Assembly: GCF_000350225.1 (NCBI RefSeq)
Contig: NW_005178983.1
Coordinates: 124,001 to 188,000 of the forward strand
Direction: 5' to 3'
Origin: Chondrus crispus
Lineage: Eukaryota; Rhodophyta; Florideophyceae; Gigartinales; Gigartinaceae
DNA: 64,000 bases
A program made the position numbers and the translations under genes. The notes beneath the pieces were generated by a model, which was not told the DNA's origin, made no database searches, and saw only the letters and a program-made list of their open reading frames with translations. Positions 53,219 to 62,953 of the stretch are shown here, piece by piece (position 1 is the first letter of the stretch; every line of letters begins with the position of its first letter).

Positions 53219-54003
53219 GCCTAGTGTCTAGACGACAAGCGATTTGACCTCATATGAGGTGTAATATCCCGAACCTTTTAATTATGCGTCTGATGAGGAC
53301 ATTCGGAGGCGACCTTTCAGGCGTCACCGACAGTAGTATTTTGAAAAGGGTCGCGCCCGTTGGCACCACATGCCACGGGCGTGGAATTGGAGCTCCTGTC
53401 CTGAAAAGGAGGACAACACTTTATAGAGTAAAGTGCGGCACTCTCCAGAGAAAGAGGAGGTAGAGTGACTTGCCGATACTGTGCGCACTTCCCCTCTAGT
53501 TTGGAGAAGCGAGTTCCACGAGCGCGACCCCGCGAGTCGTTACAGAGGTCAGTTATGGCCTCATATGAGGCCAGTTTTTTTTGCAAAAAATATATAAAAA
53601 TTAAATCGAAACTTTAAAAAGCCAGTTTGGGCACTATTTCTTTAACGTATTTGCCCTCGGCATTAACATCTTGCAAAACATTGGGATGGCAGTTTCCAAT
53701 GCACAGAGAGACTAAGAATCTAATGAAGTTTCAATGATGAGTTGGCTTTTTAAACAGGCGTTTTGGTTTCGAAGAAATCAACATAAAACGTTTTGAGGTT
53801 GGTCAAAAAGGCTCCTTTTTTGGGCATTTTAAAAATGGCTGGAAAAGACGTGCAGATCTCACCAAACTCCGCCCTTCCGCAACGCAGAAGTCAACTGCGG
53901 TGGCGAGAGTATCTTTTTCCATCTTGTTGAGCTAGCGCAAGTAGAGAAAAAATAAGTTGAAAAGTGACCTCATATGAGGTCATTTGTCACCTAGACACTA
54001 GTT
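53219..54003. repeat. MITE-like element with CCTCATATGAGG palindromes
   Basis: Left end 53221-53260 (CTAGTGTCTAG...ACCTCATATGAGGT) is the inverted counterpart of right end 53967-54001. Palindromes lie at 53247-53260, 53556-53573 and 53965-53982. No coding capacity. The same end is at 8668-8715. A Tc1/mariner-like TA duplication was not identified. Confidence 0.65.
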
Positions 54004-55407
54004 GTAAAAGGTTTTTCGTCACTATAATTTAGAGATGGTTTTTGTGAAATCTCAAAGAGAGGGTTGGGCCACAGTCTCAAAAAAAAAAAGGGCAGAAAAT
54101 TTGGTAATTCACAAACGCCTGTGCGCAAAATTTGACCGTATTTTGAGAGCTCTCCGTCGTCGTCTGTATCGGCAACATACAGTTTGTGACAGATCACAGG
54201 ACTCGGTAGTAAGCGCTTCTACGTCGGACAGGGCGCTCGCGGCGCTCAGAGTAAAGGAGCGATGTAACTATGGGAAAGCAATAGAATGGGCACAGTTAAC
54301 GCGTGCGTCTCCCCGGGTTCCCCGGATCCCAACGCAGCATGCTGCCTTTATTTACAAAACCCGAACGGGTGCAGCATTCCGCACTCTCCGCCCGGTGTCG
54401 TCCCTGTCAGGCGACGACGGTTGCGCTGCGCCCTACACACCTCCTGGTCAGATAGACCAGGATCACTGCTGTGCTGCAGTGGGGCTTTTCGCTCGGCGGT
54501 ATGCCCATGAAGTACTTACAGTACCCAGCGGGGTACGGGTGCGCATAGACGCTAGCTCTTACAAAGGCTACGCACCCGGAATCGCAGTCTCAGAGGTGGC
54601 TGTCCACTCACCTATGCGGCAGGCTCGCGCTACGAGGCCAGCCCTGCTACGCCCCAAGGCATCGTGCCGTAGACATCTCGCTCTCTAGCTATCGTTGCGA
54701 GCGCAGGGCGTTACAAGTCCCTCCTTTTGTCCATTACAAGGGAGAGTATCTGTGGTGCTAGCGGCATTCTCAGTAGCTGCGGACGTCTCTAAATCCATTT
54801 TCTTTCCATCTCCTTCATAACACCTCCGTTTTGCTATCCAAAGTGCCTTAGGCCCGCTAATGTCAGCCCGTAACGTGTGTGCAGATGTGTAAGCGTTTGA
54901 AGGTGACGGTTCCCTCATTCTGGAATCAGAACATCCTTCTGGCAGGCAATCCACCCCACAGCCCAGAGACATCCCTCATTCAATCCCCTACGTCAGCCCG
55001 CCCCTCCGTTCCCTCTTGCGGAACTTTCACCCAGCGCCGGCGGCGGCGCGACGTACGACGGCGGCGAGGGAGGCACCCGCTCGGTGGGCAGCACGGGCCG
55101 CGCGACGGGTGGTAGCGAGGGGGCGGCGGGCACGGCGGCAGCGGAGGTGTCGGTCGGGATAGCGCAGATAGCGGCGAGCGCGGGAATAGAAGCGGAGGGC
55201 ACGGGGGTCCACGGGCGGCGGCGGGAGCGTGGTCGGAGCGGCAGCGGCGGGGGTGGGCTCTGCGGGGGCGGCGGTGCTCGCTTCAGTCTCCAGTCTCCAG
55301 TCTCCCGTCTCCAGTTGATTCCCAATCTGTATTGTGAGACGTGCGCTCAGAAGAGAGAGTGGTGACACCAGTGTCTCTCATTGGTACGCACAGGGAGACC
55401 TTCTACA
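54004..55407. other. no recognised gene
   Basis: The + ORF 54035-54688 (217 codons) starts in AT-rich repeat flank and has no domain I can name. 55000-55330 is G-rich with overlapping open frames on both strands. A CTCCAGTCTCCAGTCTCCCG run is at about 55288-55310. A stem CCTGGTC/GACCAGG is at 54443-54462. Confidence 0.3.
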
Positions 55408-55409
55408 TA

Positions 55410-55982
55410 CAGTGGGGACCACGATATAAGAGCACCCCGTGCCAACCCTTCATGCTGCTCTTAATCCGAGGTTGCTGCTATTCAAGAATCTCGCACAGGA
55501 TGCCCAATTTACTCCTTAGAACGCTGTAACGCCTCACCAATAAGTAGTTGCCTGGACCTGTGCACAGAAGCCCTCCCTTGTAAGCGCGCGAAAACGCTTC
55601 TCACTCGCCGCAACAACATCCCTACCTCTGTTATAATGTATCATGAGCAATTGTTTCTAGCGGTAGCAATAATGTATTCAGACCAACTGATGTCGGTATA
55701 GTGGCGGTCGGTATAGTGGCGTGTTCTTCCCCAACATACATATGTTGTTTCGTCACTACTAAGGGTAACCTAACCTCCTCCACAGCCGCGGAGAAATGGA
55801 ACATGCGGACTGTGAGCGGGGCTTCTAAGATGCGTTTGAAATACCCCGAGAAAAGGCCTGTGTGATTGGAATTACAGTGCCTGATGGGTCTTGAAGTTAT
55901 GATACCGTGCCAAGCGAAAATGGTGCTCTTACTGCGAGGTTGGTCTTATTCAAAGTGCTCTTATATCGCGGCCCCCAACCTG
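55410..55982. repeat. pogo/Tc1-type MITE with TA target duplication
   Basis: A 573-bp non-coding unit begins CAGTGGGGACC and ends GGCCCCCAACCTG, flanked by TA on both sides (55408-55409 and 55983-55984). The inverted ends (about 27 bp) both contain GATATAAGAGCAC. It includes two copies of GGTCGGTATAGTGGC at about 55691-55721. Confidence 0.8.
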
Positions 55983-55984
55983 TA

Positions 55985-58900
55985 TTGCCAGTGAGAGCAT
56001 CAAATCTGAATAAAACTCTCAAAAATCTCAATGACAGCCACATTTCTCAGGGAGACTTTTGGGAGTTTCGGAGATAAATGTTTGAGACTAGTGAGAACCT
56101 TGGACCGATTCTCACATTGGACCTAGCTCGAATTCTTTGAGACCGACTAGCCTGTACATGATTTGTTGTGTTATAATGGGGCCTTTTGCAGTGGGTGCAG
56201 CGTCGGTGGCGGCTTCTATACCCGTTCAACCGGGGTCTTAACTCGTCATATTGACGCAGGTATGCCAAAAAACCCCGACCGGTCCAGACTTTTAACCGTC
56301 TACAACCCCGGCACAGGGATAAACGACAGCAATGATCTTGTACCCACCGTAAATTGGGGGCTTTTGAATAACCTGGTCCATGTTATTTTCAATTCCAACA
56401 TATATTAACCTGGATTCAAAATTAATCTGGATCAGGTTTATTCTTTGTAGCAGAGCGAAAAAGTGGCGTTCAGATTTAACATGGACTATGTTAATTACCG
56501 TGATCGTTGTAATGAACTCGTTAATCATAGTTTGCGTCCTCCTTTTTGTGTTCTGCGAGCCGAATGCATCCATAAAGGCACGCTTTGCCTTGCGCAATCC
56601 GTCAGGCGACAGGGAAGATTGGGTTGACATGTCGAAACCGCTTGTTTGCTGTGCTGCTACAGTAGTTGTCTCTTCGATCGATCGGTCTGCCGGCGATCAG
56701 CATCTCCGCCCGCAAACGCGTCCCGTTCAAAGTTTGAACTTCAAACCAGGCGCGACCGCTGTAACGCCCAGCAGCTGTTGTTCAGTTGTAACACGTGTAC
56801 ACCGCGTACGCGTGGGATTTTGATCGCGACCCAAGATATCGATCCCGATCCATATGCTTCGTTCACCCACTGACTGACGTGGCAAGCGTCACCTCGGATG
56901 CATCAAATGCAATGCAATGCAATTCGGGCGCTTCCCTTTAAACCGCGCGCATCCCCGCGGCCCGCCCCCCACGCCCGAGGCGCGCGCGTCCGAATGCGCG
57001 CCGCCGTCGCCGTTGCGCGCGCCCTCACTCCAACGTGCCGTGCCTCCCTCCCCTTCCCCCCTCTCCCTTGCGCGCGAGCGCGGCCCGCTCGACGCAATCG
57101 ATATCGCGCGCGCCCGTCGCCGTCGCACGTATGGACAGCACGCGTACGCCCGCCGCGTTCTAATCGCGTGGCGGACGCTTCCCCGCCGCGACTCTACTTG
57201 CCTGCGCGCGCGCGCGCAGTGTACGTAAAAGTCGAGACCGCCGCGCGCCGCGATCCGCGGGCAAGCATCCCCGCCCCCCTTTTTGCGCATTGTGCAGTGT
57301 GCATCACACCCATGTACTGTACCGATCCCCCGGCTGGACCAGGACGCTCACGCTTTCGCACAGTGGCTGCCCGCACGCAGCGAGCGCCCGCGCACCGGCT
57401 GGAGGCCGGCAGCAAGGCTTCCGCCCCGCGACGCGGTCCGCTGGGAGCGCACACTGAGAGGCAAGCGAAGCATTCAGGCAGGCAGGCATGCATGCCGCGC
57501 GCGCTGGAAGCGCCTGCACCGCACCCGTGTGCGCCGGGAAGCGGACGCTGAAAGCGGACGCTGAAATGTAGGCCAAGGATATGCGGACGCGCGATTATGC
57601 CAAGCAGAGCAAAGTGAATGTTAACGAAATGGGCAAGGGCGAAGTCCTGAATGGTGGACATATTATTCCGCAACGATCATCTCCTTCCAGCACAGTTGTG
57701 GCCACCAGCGCAGTTGTGGCTCCCGCGGAGTAGTCGATAGAGTGCGAGCGTCGCTTGCTTCCGCCACATTCCGACGACACTTTTGTTGTGCCTGAAGAAA
57801 TGAGCTTGCTTCCCTCGCCCACATTGACCACGTGATGCAAGCCTCAATGCAGAGTGAGAGTCGCTCCAGGTAGGAAGCATGGCGCCGTTGCCGTGCGTTT
57901 CGCCGCCGAGTAAAGTGACGGCTTGCATGGAAGGCATCGCTCCCCTGGAACCTCTCCGCCGCCAGCAAAGAAGACGGCGCGCTGAATGTGCGACCGCCCG
58001 GCGGTGCCTCGCAATCAAGACGCGCGCACGGTCACCTGTTGCGCGCCGCGGCCTCCCCGCGCGACTCCTGCAGATACAAGATGCATTCCAGCTTACCCGG
58101 GCCGCCGTCCGCCGCGCGCAACCGCGCCCTCTCTCCACGTGCCTACGTCGCGGCACCCCACGCGAGGCGCGGCCGGTCGCAGTCCATTCGCAGTCACTGA
58201 GGTGCGGGGGGATGGCCCGTGCCGGCGGGGTAGCGCGAATCGCGCGGCACGCCGCCCATTCGGGACGCGCTGCCCCCGCGCCCGGGCAAGGGCCGCGCGC
58301 CCCGGCCGTGCGTCCTCTGAGCCGCACGAAGCGTCGCTGCATCCACGCCCGCAAACGCTTCCCGTTCAAACCAGGCGCGACCCACAACGCAAGCACAACG
58401 CGGTCCTTCTTCCCGCCCGTGTGCAGCGATGCGCGCATCTCTGCCGCCGCCCGCGCAGCCCGCCCGAAGCGCGCGCGCAGCCGCCTCCGTTGGCCGCGCC
58501 CTAACCTCGACGTGCCATGTGTAACGCTCTGGTCATCTCAGATCGGTAGGAGCAACAGGTCATGGCTTTTGGGAAAACCAGGTTGCAAGCGAGCGCGAGC
58601 GCAGTTGTCCACGATGAGGGGCATAGCCGTGGTGCGCAAGTGAGAGGATTGACCACGACAGTAGCGAATGCTGAAAGGGAAGGAAGGTGGCCTCGAGGCA
58701 CCTGGACGGGACCGCAATTCCGTGGTGGTCTATGGCTTAGCAAAGGGAACAGCCCTATTAGACGATCTGTTTACAGATCGTGTAACAAGGGTACCTTTTG
58801 TTGCTACCCCTTGCACTGCTTGGCTCAGACGAGGGCTACACGCGGGGCGATGACGTGCGGGCCGAAAGGGCGAGGCACATGAGCGGGCGTGCCTGGTTCG

Positions 58901-59233
58901 GGCGTGCCTGGTTCTGAAAGGCGCCGGCGGCTCCGCCACCGGGCCGGAACGGAGGAGGATAAAACGCCAAAAGAGCAGAGGGTTAGGAAGAATAAAGTCA
59001 GCGCACCCAGAGGAGACCTCTGCAGTGTGACTTTGCGGGTGGTGTGCGAGTCGTCGTTAGGTCCTCTTTCCTTTTTTTCCTTTCCTTTCGCCCCGCGCCA
59101 GGGTCTTGCCCACGAGTCGTTACTTATTCCTCCCTCCCCCCCTCTCCCTTGCGCGCCCGCGGCCCGCTCGACGCAATCGATATCGCGCACGCCCATCTCC
59201 GCGGGCGGCAGGGTTTCGCCCGTCAGTACACCT
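55985..59233. other. no assured gene; GC-rich block with internal similarities
   Basis: 56700-57120 and 58340-58530 plus 59138-59200 share pieces such as CCGCTCGACGCAATCGATAT and CGCAAACGC(G/T)TCCCGTTCAAA, suggesting diverged copies of one repeat. Large overlapping ORFs on both strands (56898-57551, 57677-58438, 57879-58643) are Arg/Pro/Ala-rich, as expected from composition. A hairpin ACGATCTGT/ACAGATCGT lies at about 58758-58777. AATGC triplication at about 56915. Confidence 0.35.
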
Positions 59234-59830
59234 CTGATCACAGTATTTAACCTGAGCCAGGTTAATTTTGAAGCTCATATTTCCAGATGCACTCATCAAA
59301 TACTGTAATGTAGACCATGTTAATTTTGAATCCAGGCCAATTCCTGTGGAATTCCCATATAATCTGGACCATTTTTATTTTTATTTTTTGGTGATATATT
59401 TAACGTGGACGCAGTCATCATACGCATTGCCACGACTCTTCATTTGATTGGAGCACCATCAAAATTATTGCGATGTTCCGCAATAAAACTCCCCAATGGC
59501 CTGCAGCTCATGGAACAGCTGCTTTATTGTTCCTCCCACAAACCGTTTTAATTGAGGGCCAAACCGGTTCGAATCATCTGTAATACTGTATTAGCCTTCC
59601 CCAATGGCTCAAATTGAAACACATTTTATATATTAAAATTAAAATTGCTTCCAGCCCACCCATTCTCTTTGTTTCTGTCTCAACTGACGCGCACTGGTGT
59701 CTTTCGATCGCCACACAGCCTCTCATGATTGTTGATGAATCATAATGCCAGCAATGTTCAAAACATTTCTCCAATTGCCCGTGACAATAACTGCAGCAAG
59801 ATGGCTTTATTTGAAACAGGAATTTTCGAG

Positions 59831-60220
59831 TCAAGGATTACTCAGGAGATGCATGCTGTCCGATAGACACAATAAAGCCGACGCCGCAGCCATTGGAACA
59901 ACGGCAGTGGCGCCCATGGAATCAATGTTGAGTGTTGGTGTATTCGCTGTGTATTCGTGACCATCTTTCAGCTTCTTTTGCGCTTTGCGCGCTTGATGTT
60001 TCTCGTCCCTTTGTCGCTTCTTCGTCAATCTTTCAGCGGCATTTTGTGCAGTACAAATTCTGCGATCTTCCTCGCGTTTCTGTCGTGCTTCATGCTTTGC
60101 CTTTTGAGATTCGGCCTTTTCCAAAGCGCGGATTTGTTTAGCATTTTCTTTTTCTTTTGCTTCGTCAGCAGCCTTACGAATTTCGTTCTTCCTTATTTGC
60201 ACGGCTTCGTCTGCAGTGAC
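59831..60220 (-). pseudogene. C-terminal basic tail of pogo-like transposase 3, after a stop
   Basis: In the same frame as 60221-61810, separated by one TAA (60221-60223). It reads VQIRKNEIRKAADEAKEKEN and then KQIRALEKAESQKAKHEAR, a charged coiled tail as in transposases 1 and 2. It therefore belonged to the same protein before the stop arose. Confidence 0.65.
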
Positions 60221-61810
60221 TTACTCAGCGCTCTTACCACAAAATGCTATTGCCAGAGACCCATTTCTGTCTGACTTTCCGCGTGGTACTGGCTTTATAC
60301 CCATCAGGACATTGTTAACCGTTTGCCTTGTTTTGAGATTCATGGTCATTTTCTGTAAGGCAGCAGGTCCGGGGAGCCCAGACGCTAAAATTTCTCTAAC
60401 TTCGAGGAGTGTTTCTTCGTCAGTATGCCGTGTTTTAAGAACAGGCCGAAAATCGTAGCGCCTATTGCCTCCTGACCTTAAACGTGACTTAATGCTGTCA
60501 CCCTTACCGAATTTTTTCAGAAAACGAAAGTCCATAGGCCACAACCCAATTTCAGAGAAAGACTTTCTCACAATCTCATTAGAAATAGAGGCATGGCCGG
60601 CGGTACCAAGCTTCAGCTTAAAACCCATGCCGTGTGTATTAACAAGGGACATTCTAAGTAATGAGTCTCGGGTTCGCCGAGCTGTAGTCTGAAATATTTT
60701 GTTCACAAGTCTGTCACACGGCTGCAGAAAGTGTGTCGTGTTAGCCCGTAGCATTATGACCTCAATATTGAGGCTAACACACAACTCAATCCATTCCATT
60801 CCTTTTCTTGATGCATGCCCGTCCAAGAACAGCAATACACGTTTTTCGTGTGGTACTAACTTACGAATGTAGCCGTTAAAGTGCTGGATAAAAACAGGTA
60901 GCATTTCCATATTCATGGAGTCCTTTTCGGTACAACGGATGACCGTGTCACTCAGCATCCATCTAGGAGACGCAAGCCAGTGTACATCCCCATTCTCTCC
61001 TGTGAAGCTGCTTTTGTCCAGAGGCTTTAACCAGCTCTGCATTGCGTTTTTTCCTGCAGCTATGAAAAACGGTGGGGCAATTTTTCCGGATGCCGAAGTA
61101 ACTATCGTTGCCGTAAGATGTTTACGAGAGCTATTTTGTGTCGCTGTGAATCCCCCATGGTTCGTTTTCGAGGATCCAAATTTTTTCTCCCTCTCACCAA
61201 ACTCTCCGTCAATATGTGTCTCGTCCATATTCCAAATTAAGTCTGGATCATCAAGAATTCCAGGGTAACGCCGATCTACTTGGCGTAAGGCGCCAACAAA
61301 AGACTTCACATGGTCATAGTTCTCCCCTTTGAGACGCGTGATGTGTTTGTTTTCACCACTTCGATATGTTATGGCACGTTTTAAGGCACGGTAAGTGCGT
61401 ATAGCATCCATGGAGGGAATGCCTTTGTTATATCCTGGTCTGCCGTCTGCAGCAATTTTGCCCAGGATTGTTCTCAGTCCCGCTGCTCCAACAGCGAAAC
61501 CATTTGCTGCAGCATACATGAGCCGATTATTTACCATTTTAGCCTCCGTTTCCGTCGAGGTTGGTTTCTTTCCCTTTCGGTGTTGCAAAGGGGTGAGAAG
61601 TTTGGCAAGAGAGACTTTATCTGACCGTTTAATGCAGCCCTTAATTCGCCATGCAGTAGTCACAGAGATGGAGCATTGCTTGGAAACGTCACGGACTGTT
61701 TTCCCTTTCTCAAAAAGGCCAACTGCCAGCTGTCTGTTCTTCTGCTCTTCTTTTGCTTTAGCGACACGCTTCTTCGCTTGCTGCGCCTGCTTTCGCATTG
61801 AAAGAGGCAT
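60221..61810 (-). CDS. pogo-like transposase 3 (DDE_1), late stop
   Basis: The start is taken at ATG 61810 (MPLSMRKQAQQAKKRV), which avoids an implausible 69-residue extension into the terminal region. The HTH region includes VGLFEKGKTVRDVSKQCSIS and TTAWRIKG. Catalytic residues lie in LIWNMDETHIDGEFG (first Asp), VLLFLDGHASRKGMEWIEL (second Asp) and TTHFLQPCDRLVNKIFQ (third Asp), a DDD variant. The ORF ends at a TAA about 130 codons before the ancestral C-terminus. The catalytic domain is complete, so activity is conceivable. Confidence 0.85.
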   Translation of the reverse strand: MPLSMRKQAQQAKKRVAKAKEEQKNRQLAVGLFEKGKTVRDVSKQCSISVTTAWRIKGCIKRSDKVSLAKLLTPLQHRKGKKPTSTETEAKMVNNRLMYAAANGFAVGAAGLRTILGKIAADGRPGYNKGIPSMDAIRTYRALKRAITYRSGENKHITRLKGENYDHVKSFVGALRQVDRRYPGILDDPDLIWNMDETHIDGEFGEREKKFGSSKTNHGGFTATQNSSRKHLTATIVTSASGKIAPPFFIAAGKNAMQSWLKPLDKSSFTGENGDVHWLASPRWMLSDTVIRCTEKDSMNMEMLPVFIQHFNGYIRKLVPHEKRVLLFLDGHASRKGMEWIELCVSLNIEVIMLRANTTHFLQPCDRLVNKIFQTTARRTRDSLLRMSLVNTHGMGFKLKLGTAGHASISNEIVRKSFSEIGLWPMDFRFLKKFGKGDSIKSRLRSGGNRRYDFRPVLKTRHTDEETLLEVREILASGLPGPAALQKMTMNLKTRQTVNNVLMGIKPVPRGKSDRNGSLAIAFCGKSAE

Positions 61811-62236
61811 TTTGGGGGTGTTGGAACGTTGGCTGGTGGTAATTTGGACCGTCTCGAGGGAATGGAGCGCCAAAGTTGGACATGGATGAGGAGATGGGCT
61901 TGGGAGCAGTGGTTTTTGTATTTGGGCGCGCAACTTTGCGACACTGTACCACAGCAATGTTTCTCGGGGATTTCGCAGTGCAATCTTGGCACCTGTGGAC
62001 AGCCTGTGGGGTCTCAATGGGATGTTTTATTCGATAATGTCTATTGATTGGCAATGTTTCAATTAAAGCCGGTTTTCAATTTGAGCCATTGGGGAAGGGA
62101 AGCCGGCAATATGATAAGCGGAGGAGGAGGGCTGGTCACAACAATTAATCTGGACCATATTAATTTTGAATCCATACTATTTTGTGTGTCTAGGTTAAAT
62201 ACTGTGATCAGTGTAGATGGAAGCTCAAATTTATGG

Positions 62237-62569
62237 TTAAATTGAAAAGTAAAATTGAAGAAAAATTTTACTAAAGTTGGCCTCGTTTGCCACTATTCTT
62301 CTCACACGTGTGGACCTGTGCACGTGTGAACATGTACACGTGTGAGGGTGTACCCCTTGCCTCTCAACATTGAGATTCGCGCCCTGCCTTGAGCCGGTCT
62401 GCAACAACTTCTCAACACACCGTTGATTCACTAATACAACTACCTCTACATCTTTACTCGCACGCAACTGACGCATCTGATGGACAGATGCCTGCACATT
62501 ATTGCACAAGGATAATATAGTGAGCACAAGAGCGCAGCTGACTGCTGAGAGACAGCAATATGCTTTCAT
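62237..62569 (-). CDS. possible small secreted protein (uncertain)
   Basis: From ATG at 62569 the peptide starts MKAYCCLSAVSCALVLTILS, a plausible signal peptide, followed by about 90 residues (VEVVVLVNQRCVEKLLQTGS...). The ORF is also open upstream to 62698. No domain is recognised and the C-terminus is AT-rich, so it may be spurious. Confidence 0.3.
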   Translation of the reverse strand: MKAYCCLSAVSCALVLTILSLCNNVQASVHQMRQLRASKDVEVVVLVNQRCVEKLLQTGSRQGANLNVERQGVHPHTCTCSHVHRSTRVRRIVANEANFSKIFLQFYFSI

Positions 62570-62953
62570 TTTGTGAGTTAACCTCCATGTTGAATCTGTG
62601 GGCACCAAACCCACGTGGGTCATTGCATCACAATATCTTCTGCGTGCTGACAGCCTGCAAGGTGCCGCCTCTATCGCTTCTGTCCGAACGCTTGACACCG
62701 CCGTGATCTTTTCCTAATCCTTTGCGATGGAACACTTATTACACGTCAGGTCCCCTCCCATCCCTAGACTTGTTTACTGGGTGATGAAAGGGAAGCAGGT
62801 CCGTACTTCATACATACACATACATGGACTGCAACCTCCATCAAGCAAGCATCTTAAGCATTCATAACAAAAAAACCCTCCCCACTACTACCGCGCACAG
62901 TTGCAACGCATTACTGATGTCTCGGGCGCCAAGCTTTTATCGCGTTTCGCAAT

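Larger units (their letters stand above)
59595..62098 (-). mobile_element. pogo-like DNA transposon 3, nearly intact
   Basis: A 2504-bp unit bounded by perfect 25-bp inverted repeats (59595-59619, CCTTCCCCAATGG...; 62074-62098). It contains one minus-strand transposase broken only by a late stop. The TA target duplication is not visible at these exact ends, so the true termini may extend slightly. Confidence 0.85.
59234..62211. repeat. outer inverted-repeat element around pogo-like transposon 3
   Basis: CTGATCACAGTATTTAACC (59234-59252) is exactly inverted at 62193-62211. Each is followed inwards by TTAATTTTGAATCCA-type sequence (59310-59337; 62143-62175). The flanks left after removing transposon 3 amount to about 470 bp, the size of a MITE, so transposon 3 probably inserted into this element. 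Confidence 0.6.

Noticed and set aside
54035..54688. 217-codon ORF as a gene
   Set aside because: Starts at the edge of a MITE, with no domain and no supporting context; left as unassigned.
57677..58643. Two overlapping 250-codon ORFs on opposite strands
   Set aside because: Extreme GC content keeps stops rare on both strands; the peptides are Arg/Ala/Pro-rich with no domain.
59571..59580. GGTTCGAATC as a tRNA T-loop
   Set aside because: No acceptor, D or anticodon stems fit around it; no tRNA was found anywhere in the window.
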